In this document: piece by piece, positions 7,291 through 11,920 of the stretch
Position numbering within the stretch: the first letter of the stretch is position 1
Layout of the letters: each line of letters starts with the position of its first letter
DNA from: Desulfobacterales bacterium
Lineage (GTDB): Bacteria > Desulfobacterota > Desulfobacteria > Desulfobacterales > JAUCGF01
Direction of reading: 5' to 3'
DNA: 11,920 nt
NCBI GenBank assembly: GCA_029940345.1
Contig: JAOZRC010000097.1
Span: 1 to 11,920 of the forward strand
The notes under the pieces: generated by a model
Told to the model about the DNA's origin: nothing
Database searches by the model: none
The model's input: the letters and a program-made list of their open reading frames with translations, nothing else
Program-made: the position numbers and the translations under genes

Positions 7291-7644
7291 TTGTGAGCAA
7301 GTTTGCACCTGTATTGAAAATCCTTTGATTACCGCTAATGGCGTCCTTTACCCATGCACCATGTTCCCGCACGATAAATACGCAATCTCTGACGTCTGTT
7401 CCCATCCGTTGCAAGAGGCCATTACAGATGCACTGCCTTTATTGGCCGAACTACCGAAAATCAGTCGCCTCCGAAGCACCGGTCTTAAAGCATGTAAGCA
7501 ATGCCCCGGGCGCAAGCATTGTGCCGGCGGATGTATGGGCGAGCGTATGCGGCTTTCGGCAATTTGATGACGCTGAAAGACCGGTGTCAGCTCAGAAAAG
7601 CGGTCTTTGGTTGGAAACCATCGAAGATTTCAAATTATCTCTAA
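7288..7644 (+). pseudogene. SPASM-domain remnant of a radical SAM protein, with frameshift
   Basis: This is the C-terminal part only of a radical SAM/SPASM enzyme, which would bind auxiliary Fe-S clusters. From about 7292 the frame reads HCEQVCTCIENPLI, then GVLYPC, then LKACKQCPGRKHCAGGCMGE, which gives the SPASM spacing C-x2-C-x5-C-x3-C. This frame ends at a TGA (7565-7567). Moving one base earlier at about 7545/7546 restores a sensible tail (YAAFGNLMTLKDRC... to NYL) ending with TAA at 7642-7644, so one base appears to be missing. The catalytic radical SAM core (CxxxCxxC) is absent upstream, where the sequence is instead the Hdr fragment. The gene is therefore both truncated and frameshifted. 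Its former substrate, perhaps a peptide, cannot be told. Confidence 0.7.
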
Positions 7645-7744
7645 ATACATAAGCAATAAAGAACGTGAACAGCAGGATGCCTTGAAGACGCAGCAGTTTT
7701 TCCGATTCATTATCTATGATATATAATGATCCCGTTCATTCTCA

Positions 7745-7876
7745 TATAGGCTTTAAGAAAAAGCTTTTGGGTTCGATGTAGGGTGGTTATCGCCTGCTAA
7801 CCATTTTGTATTATACACAATTTTACTTGGCGATGCCCCACCGGCTCACCCCAAAAGCTTTATCTTAAAAGCTATA
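7745..7876. mobile_element. MITE-like palindromic element A (132 bp)
   Basis: Terminal arms 7745-7773 and 7848-7876 (29 bases) match as inverted repeats at 25 of 29 positions, sharing AAAGCTTTTGGG. Partial complementarity continues inward, with GGTGG against CCACC and ATCGCC against GGCGAT, and then around TTGTATTATACACAA in the middle. Almost the whole element could thus fold as one long hairpin. It encodes no protein. The design fits a non-autonomous transposable element or a large structured repeat. No target duplication is certain, although TATAG-like bases occur at both ends. Confidence 0.6.
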
Positions 7877-7877
7877 G

Positions 7878-8062
7878 TCTCGACTTTGGCCATTTTGAAA
7901 AAAATTAAATCAATTAATTCAAGTCATTGAAATATTTGAAATTTAATTATGTGAAATCATAGCCTTCATTGAGGGGGATATGACTTTGTCTATTTATTTT
8001 CACTTAAACAAAACCCTGATTTCAAAGGGTTTGCGCTTTTTCTAAAATGGCCAAAGTCGAGA
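7878..8062. mobile_element. MITE-like element B (185 bp) with perfect 19-bp terminal inverted repeats
   Basis: TCTCGACTTTGGCCATTTT at 7878-7896 is the exact reverse complement of 8044-8062. TAG at 7875-7877 and TAG at 8063-8065 flank the element and could be a 3-bp target-site duplication, though so short a match could be chance. The interior is strongly AT-rich, encodes no protein and includes a small stem (AAACCCT 8011-8017, AGGGTTT 8026-8032) followed by a T-rich run. Size, ends and lack of coding fit a miniature inverted-repeat transposable element moved in trans by a transposase with matching ends. It is separated from element A by a single base. Confidence 0.72.
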
Positions 8063-8156
8063 TAGTATAAGATCAAGAAATAGTTTTATTTGGCTGTGCT
8101 ATCATTTATGAGCGCTTTCATTGCGTAAAGGCTTTGCAAAATCAGATTTTACTCTT

Positions 8157-9890
8157 TTAAAAAAATACAATGCGCTCCGCCGTGCCGATACCATGTTTCT
8201 CACACAATTGCCGGGCGTCCTCCCGAAAGCCGCCTAACGAGAGAAAGGCAGGCAGAATCGTGTTATCAGGAATCTGTCTGGCATATACAGCCAACTTATC
8301 AACGAAATCTTCGACAATATTTTTTCCTACCGGAGTTTTCCACTTTTTAACTTCCACAACCACCACCCGGCCGCAATCAGATTCCGCTGTCACATCCAAT
8401 TCCATCCGCTTGCCGTTTTCCCGTTGAAGCGTGATGCGTTGTTTCACATCAATAATATTCAATTGTGTCTTATCCGTCACGCCGCTGAAATACTCTGACA
8501 AAGCAAAACGTTTTTTCGAGCGAAACGACATGAACAACTGATATTCGGCAAACTGGCCTGAGAGGTTATTCAGCTTTCCCTGGAGCCGCTTTTTATCCTT
8601 TTGCAATTCGCGAATCTGCTCGTTAGCCTCTTGCTTCAGATCGGGGACAAAACCGCTGATCTCCTTTTCAAAACGGTTTCGCAGGATCAGATTGAGCGTG
8701 CCATCCTGTAACCCGCGGAAATCAATATCGGAACGGCCCCATTCGATAACATCCGCCTCCACCAGGAGGAGCAATTTTTTGTGAATCACATTCAGGTCAA
8801 GATCGATTTGCAGTTCTTTTTTCAGTTCCCGATGCGTCCAGTACCTGTCGGAATGCTTGCTGAGATACAGGAGCATGTTCTTGGCATGCCGGTCATTGAT
8901 TTTTTGAAGGGTCAATTGGATATATTCGTTCCATGTTCCAGACATCATGGAATCGCGGTCTGTGATTTCATAATCGAAGGCGTCAATCACGCCTTTTTCG
9001 GACATCAGGTCCCTGTTCTCCCAATTGCTTTGCATCACACAGGCAATGAAAAACGGGTCGGACATGCACAGTTTGTTAATCAGGAGCGCCGTTTCGTTTG
9101 TGACAGGCTCATTTAAGCTTTCGGCATATTTGTACACAGCTTGCAAACCTTCATCCGATGTAAGATACGGGTTGATGCGCCATTTGGTCAAACGGCCGGC
9201 TTGCAGGTATTTGCCGCATATATCAATCAGCCAACTGACATACGAACCGGTTACCAGCATGGGCGCGATTTTGGACTCGGAAAGATGATGAAAGCTGCCG
9301 GGCAGTGTTTCAATCGGCGCAGTCTGGAAATAGGGGTCGGGATACACATAAGGCACAAGATATTGAAATTCATCCAAAATCACTAACAATCGCCTATCAT
9401 AAACATCCGCAAACTGATGCGGTGCTCCGCAGGCAGTGTCCCACATTAAACCATGCATTCCGTTCGGCCTGTTTTCTTTTATCAGCAAATCAACATCATC
9501 AACAAAAAGAGGGATTGATTTGGAAACGCCGTATTCTCTGATTTTTTCAAGGGAAAGCGGCTTTCTGACCAGCGCCTCATCTCTTTCCATAAAAGAAATC
9601 GTTTGGGAAGCAAAGGCGCGATAATAATTCACAGCAAGCTGCGGATACCAGATTTTGTTTTCCGTAATTTCAAAATAGAACGGAATCACATCTCCGTCTG
9701 CACTCCAGAGCAGATTAAAAATACGTTGCACAAACGCGGTTTTCCCACTTTTACGTCGCGCCAGGATGACTCTGGATTTGGACAATCTTTTCGGAATATT
9801 GGCCAGCCATTTATCCACATTGCGAAACTCTTTTTTACGACCCACAAACAGATCGGGATTGCCGATTCTTTCTTGTAAGGGATATTGCAT
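8157..9890 (-). CDS. AAA/STAND-like P-loop ATPase with C-terminal PD-(D/E)XK-like nuclease domain
   Basis: This is a 577-residue cytoplasmic protein. It opens with a FVGRKKEF box (15-22), as in archaeal-type/STAND ATPases. The Walker A is ARRKSGKT (44-51), in which Ala stands for the usual first Gly. The Walker B is LLVILDEFQ (168-176, Asp173/Glu174), and a sensor-like MLVTGS follows (211-216). Residues about 335-405 look like a winged-helix region, and 418-455 is a probable coiled coil. The C-terminus has the nuclease-fold pattern ELD (Asp499), then VVVVEVKKWK (Glu513, Lys515), then a strand-helix ending. GGAG lies 7 bases before the ATG. The general architecture resembles archaeal-ATPase/DUF234-type proteins, whose roles are mostly unknown; some relatives are linked to mobile elements or defence. 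It has no operon partner. A defence or DNA-processing role is inference, and the active-site calls are by eye. Confidence 0.8.
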   Translation of the reverse strand: MQYPLQERIGNPDLFVGRKKEFRNVDKWLANIPKRLSKSRVILARRKSGKTAFVQRIFNLLWSADGDVIPFYFEITENKIWYPQLAVNYYRAFASQTISFMERDEALVRKPLSLEKIREYGVSKSIPLFVDDVDLLIKENRPNGMHGLMWDTACGAPHQFADVYDRRLLVILDEFQYLVPYVYPDPYFQTAPIETLPGSFHHLSESKIAPMLVTGSYVSWLIDICGKYLQAGRLTKWRINPYLTSDEGLQAVYKYAESLNEPVTNETALLINKLCMSDPFFIACVMQSNWENRDLMSEKGVIDAFDYEITDRDSMMSGTWNEYIQLTLQKINDRHAKNMLLYLSKHSDRYWTHRELKKELQIDLDLNVIHKKLLLLVEADVIEWGRSDIDFRGLQDGTLNLILRNRFEKEISGFVPDLKQEANEQIRELQKDKKRLQGKLNNLSGQFAEYQLFMSFRSKKRFALSEYFSGVTDKTQLNIIDVKQRITLQRENGKRMELDVTAESDCGRVVVVEVKKWKTPVGKNIVEDFVDKLAVYARQIPDNTILPAFLSLGGFREDARQLCEKHGIGTAERIVFF

Positions 9891-9958
9891 AGGGTTACTC
9901 CTTCACATGATGCACTAAAAAAATTGCGTATCTTATATTTGAACATTCTTTTAACAAC

Positions 9959-9991
9959 ATTATAGTTATTTTAAAGAGCAAGTAATGTCAA
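9959..9991 (-). promoter_or_regulatory. Putative sigma-70 promoter of the ATPase gene
   Basis: The minus strand has a perfect TTGACA (9986-9991). Seventeen bases on is TAACTA (9963-9968), and overlapping it is a perfect TATAAT (9959-9964), but that one has a 21-base spacer. Either arrangement would start transcription about 60-70 bases before the ATG at 9890. The surrounding sequence is AT-rich. Confidence 0.4.
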
Positions 9992-10274
9992 TAAAGGATA
10001 GGAATCCAGTATTAGCCAATGTGGAGAGGCCGAAGTATGTAAAACTGAACAGTCAGGAGTAATATTAATCGTTAATTCAATGAGTAACGCAGATAGCCAG
10101 ACCGGGGCAGAAAACCAGACTTGAAGGTGCTGCTAAAAGGCTATTGGTGTTGCGAAGTTCTGGCAATAGATTAATGACATAGGAAAAGGCATTGAAAGCC
10201 GCAATTTACAGGCTATTGAAGTGTCATAAAGCAGATGAACCGCTATGTTGTAAGTATGTGGATGCCAGTCATAT
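9992..10274. other. Non-coding spacer between ATPase and kinase genes
   Basis: Nothing recognisable was found in the roughly 380 bases between 9891 and 10274, apart from the promoter candidate for the ATPase gene. A 25-codon plus-strand frame (9985-10062) lacks a good Shine-Dalgarno and any known motif. The phrase GGCTATTG occurs twice (about 10139 and 10211), with no further repeat structure. The region may be decayed sequence. Confidence 0.5.
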
Positions 10275-11822
10275 TTACTGTTTTCGGATCAGTTTTTGGA
10301 CAATACGAAGCAGTTCCGCACAGGAAACCGGTTTCTTGACCATAGAATCGACGCCGCATTTTTCTAATTCGGCTGGCTCCAGTTTTTGGTCCAAACCGGT
10401 GTAAAGCAAGAAAGGGGTTTTCGGATGACCGCTCCGTCGGGCATATTCCATAGCTCTGGCACCGACTTCCAGACCGTTCATATTATCCATACCCAGATCA
10501 CACAATATCACATCAAAGCGGTCATTGCGTATTGCCAGAAGCCCCTTTTCAGGCGTCGGGGCAGTTGAAATAACGACATCCGTATCTTCAAAAAACATCT
10601 TCATCATCTTCAGGATATTTATTTCATCGTCAATCATTAAAAATTTTATCTTGGCATCCGGGAAATCGCCATTATCGGCCGTTTTTGAGGTCTTATCCTG
10701 GTCGGTCAAAGCGGCCAGGGGCAGCATAATCGTAAAAACGGCGCCTCGATTGCGACGATTGAGGACGGTCAACTCGCCCCGGTGCCGCTTGATGATGCCA
10801 TAACTGGAGGAGAGGCCCAAACCGCTGCTGCGCTTGCCCTTAGTCGTAAAAAAAGGCTGAAATATGCGCCGGAGATTCTCTTTGGCAACACCGTCACCCG
10901 TATCTGTGACAGACAGATAAAGGCGCCCGTCGCGGTTTTCAGTGGCAATTGTCACGACACCGCCGGCGGGCATGGCTTCCAGTGCGTTTTTAATCAGATT
11001 GACTAAGACCTCGTAGAGTTCGGAAGGATTGCCTCTCACAAAGCCCCATAACGGCCGAATATAATTTAAGCGGTATTTGTGAGCTGCCGCGGGATTGGCC
11101 CAAAGCGGCTTGGTGAGCTGCACCGCGTCAATAATCAGTTCTCCCAGATCAAACACCTTGCCTTTGTCAGTGTCATTTGTCTTGGCCAAAGTAAAATCTT
11201 TAATGCGTCTCACAATATCAGCGCCGCGTTGGGAGGCGTCAATCAGGCTTTCAAGGGCTTCGCGGCATTTCATGATTTCACCTGTGCTTAACTTGGTCAG
11301 AGCCGCTTCGCCCGCCCCCATGATCACCTGGAGCAAATTGTTGAAATTATGCGCCACGCCGCTGGCCATTTCGCCCACAGCCGAAAGCCGCTCTGTTTTA
11401 ATCAGCGTTTCTTCCATTTTTTTGCGCACGCTCAGATCACGCGCCACACTTAAAACGGCCGGTCTGGTTTTATAAATGATGCGGCGGGCGTGAAATTCAT
11501 AAGGTATCCGTTTACCGTTGCCGGCCTGAATTTCCAATTCAAATTGCACGGTTTCACTGTGTTGAATTTGTTGGCCCATGTCCGCAATCAAATCTCGCTG
11601 AATCGAGCCGGCAAGGTCTTTTATGCTTTTACGAACCAGTTCCGCGCGAGTGTATCCGAACCGGTCGCAGGCCACATCATTGACTTCTAAAAAGCGGCCA
11701 TCAGCATCGTTAATAAAAACCGGGTCACTGACATTATCGAAAAGTTCCTTATACCTGGAGAGTTCATTGATGCGCTTACGCTCTGTGATATCGCGCGCCA
11801 GGGAAACAAAACATTTTTCTGA
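10275..11822 (-). pseudogene. PAS / histidine kinase / receiver hybrid sensor, N-terminus missing
   Basis: This is the 3' part (515 codons) of a hybrid two-component sensor. The frame opens right after a TAA (11823-11825), with SEKCFVSLARDITERK, the tail of a PAS/PAC unit. A complete PAS domain follows (about 24-135). Next come HisKA with the phospho-acceptor in GVAHNFNN (His158), and HATPase with N box NLIKNALEA, G1 DTGDGV, F box PFFTTK and G2 SGLGLS. The receiver domain has MIDDE, phospho-acceptor Asp442 in LCDLGMD, Thr in YTG and Lys497 in KKP. All catalytic residues are present, but no ATG lies in frame upstream of the kinase core; the GTG at 11675 falls inside the PAS domain. The 5' end of the gene, at least the rest of one PAS domain, has therefore been removed, probably by insertion. 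It has no partner regulator here and no transmembrane segment in what remains. Confidence 0.85.
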
Positions 11823-11915
11823 TTATAACGGATTTGGGGGGGAACTTTTATTGACATTTTGCAGCTCCTAATGTAAGGTTTTCTGAAAAAGCAAACCTTA
11901 ATGCGAGGAGAAGTG
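11823..11915 (+). promoter_or_regulatory. Promoter and palindromic leader of an edge gene
   Basis: The plus strand has TTGACA at 11851-11856 and, 17 bases on, TAAGGT at 11874-11879 as a weaker -10. A perfect 8-bp inverted repeat (TAAGGTTT 11874-11881, AAACCTTA 11893-11900) overlaps the -10 and the expected start point, so it could be an operator or a leader stem. AGGAG at 11906-11910 follows, with ideal spacing to an ATG at 11916. A run of seven G (11835-11841) lies just inside the kinase break. Confidence 0.45.
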
Positions 11916-11920
11916 ATGAA
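11916..11920 (+). CDS. Start of an unidentified gene, cut by the window edge
   Basis: Only ATGAA is visible, preceded by a strong Shine-Dalgarno (GAGGAG, 5 bases before the ATG) and a plausible promoter. Product cannot be read. Its position, divergent from and 93 bases away from an abruptly broken kinase frame, suggests a transposase or other mobile-element gene, but this is inference only. Confidence 0.45.

Larger units (their letters stand above)
7645..8156. other. Non-coding region dominated by two inverted-repeat elements
   Basis: No gene is visible in these 512 bases. They hold two abutting MITE-like elements (7745-7876 and 7878-8062), each listed separately. The remaining sequence (7645-7744 and 8066-8156) is AT-rich without clear motifs, and no convincing terminator follows the minus-strand ATPase gene that stops at 8157. 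Confidence 0.7.

Noticed and set aside
7078..7296. A complete 72-residue small membrane protein
   Set aside because: The ATG falls inside the first helix of a longer homology that begins near 7036, and the C-terminus is cut at the join to a SPASM fragment, so a gene remnant is more likely.
7645..8156. CRISPR array
   Set aside because: The repeats here are inverted pairs, not regularly spaced direct repeats with unique spacers.
9985..10062. 25-codon plus-strand frame
   Set aside because: Weak ribosome binding site, no motif, and within the range expected by chance; it also overlaps the ATPase promoter candidate.
10275..11675. Intact 466-residue kinase starting at a GTG
   Set aside because: The GTG lies in the middle of a PAS domain whose first half (from about 11755) is read in the same frame upstream, so it is not the native start.

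Overview
The window looks like a stretch of a mesophilic, moderate-GC bacterial chromosome. The most likely source is a Desulfobacterota-type (sulfate-reducer-like) anaerobe. This rests on a TAXI-type TRAP transporter with a fused permease, a remnant of a heterodisulfide-reductase-type membrane subunit, a PAS hybrid histidine kinase and many palindromic intergenic elements. No rRNA or other taxonomic marker is present, so the assignment is tentative.

Layout. (1) Positions 267-5715, minus strand: a TRAP transporter locus read right to left. It holds a canonical TAXI solute-binding protein, a rho-independent terminator plus a long hairpin, a fused DctQM permease with a C-terminal DUF3394-type domain, a UspA-like protein with a degenerate nucleotide-binding loop, and a second, divergent TAXI binding protein. 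(2) Positions 6025-6855, plus strand: a lone family 2 glycosyltransferase, divergent from the TRAP locus across a 309-bp AT-rich spacer. (3) Positions 6930-7644, plus strand: a gene graveyard. A 20-bp-arm hairpin abuts a fragment of an Hdr/NarI-type membrane subunit, which is joined directly to the SPASM-domain tail of a radical SAM protein carrying a one-base frameshift. (4) Positions 7645-8156: non-coding, holding two abutting MITE-like inverted-repeat elements. One has 29-bp imperfect arms. The other has perfect 19-bp terminal repeats and a possible 3-bp target duplication. (5) Positions 8157-9890, minus strand: an orphan P-loop ATPase with a C-terminal PD-(D/E)XK-like nuclease domain. (6) Positions 10275-11822, minus strand: the 3' part of a PAS/HisKA/HATPase/receiver hybrid kinase. 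Its frame is cut by a stop with no start codon, so the N-terminus is lost. Immediately beyond, in the opposite direction, a promoter, a palindrome and a strong Shine-Dalgarno precede an ATG at the window edge. This fits insertion of a mobile element into the kinase gene.

How the genes work together. Genes of the first block form one uptake system. The two TAXI proteins would capture organic anions in the periplasm, the fused permease would import them with a cation gradient, and the UspA-like protein may modulate transport, as TeaD does for the TeaABC TRAP system. The right two thirds looks like a site of repeated insertion and gene decay. No clearly new multi-gene system is evident. The best candidates for a second look are the two MITE-like elements, the orphan ATPase-nuclease beside them, and the kinase disruption.
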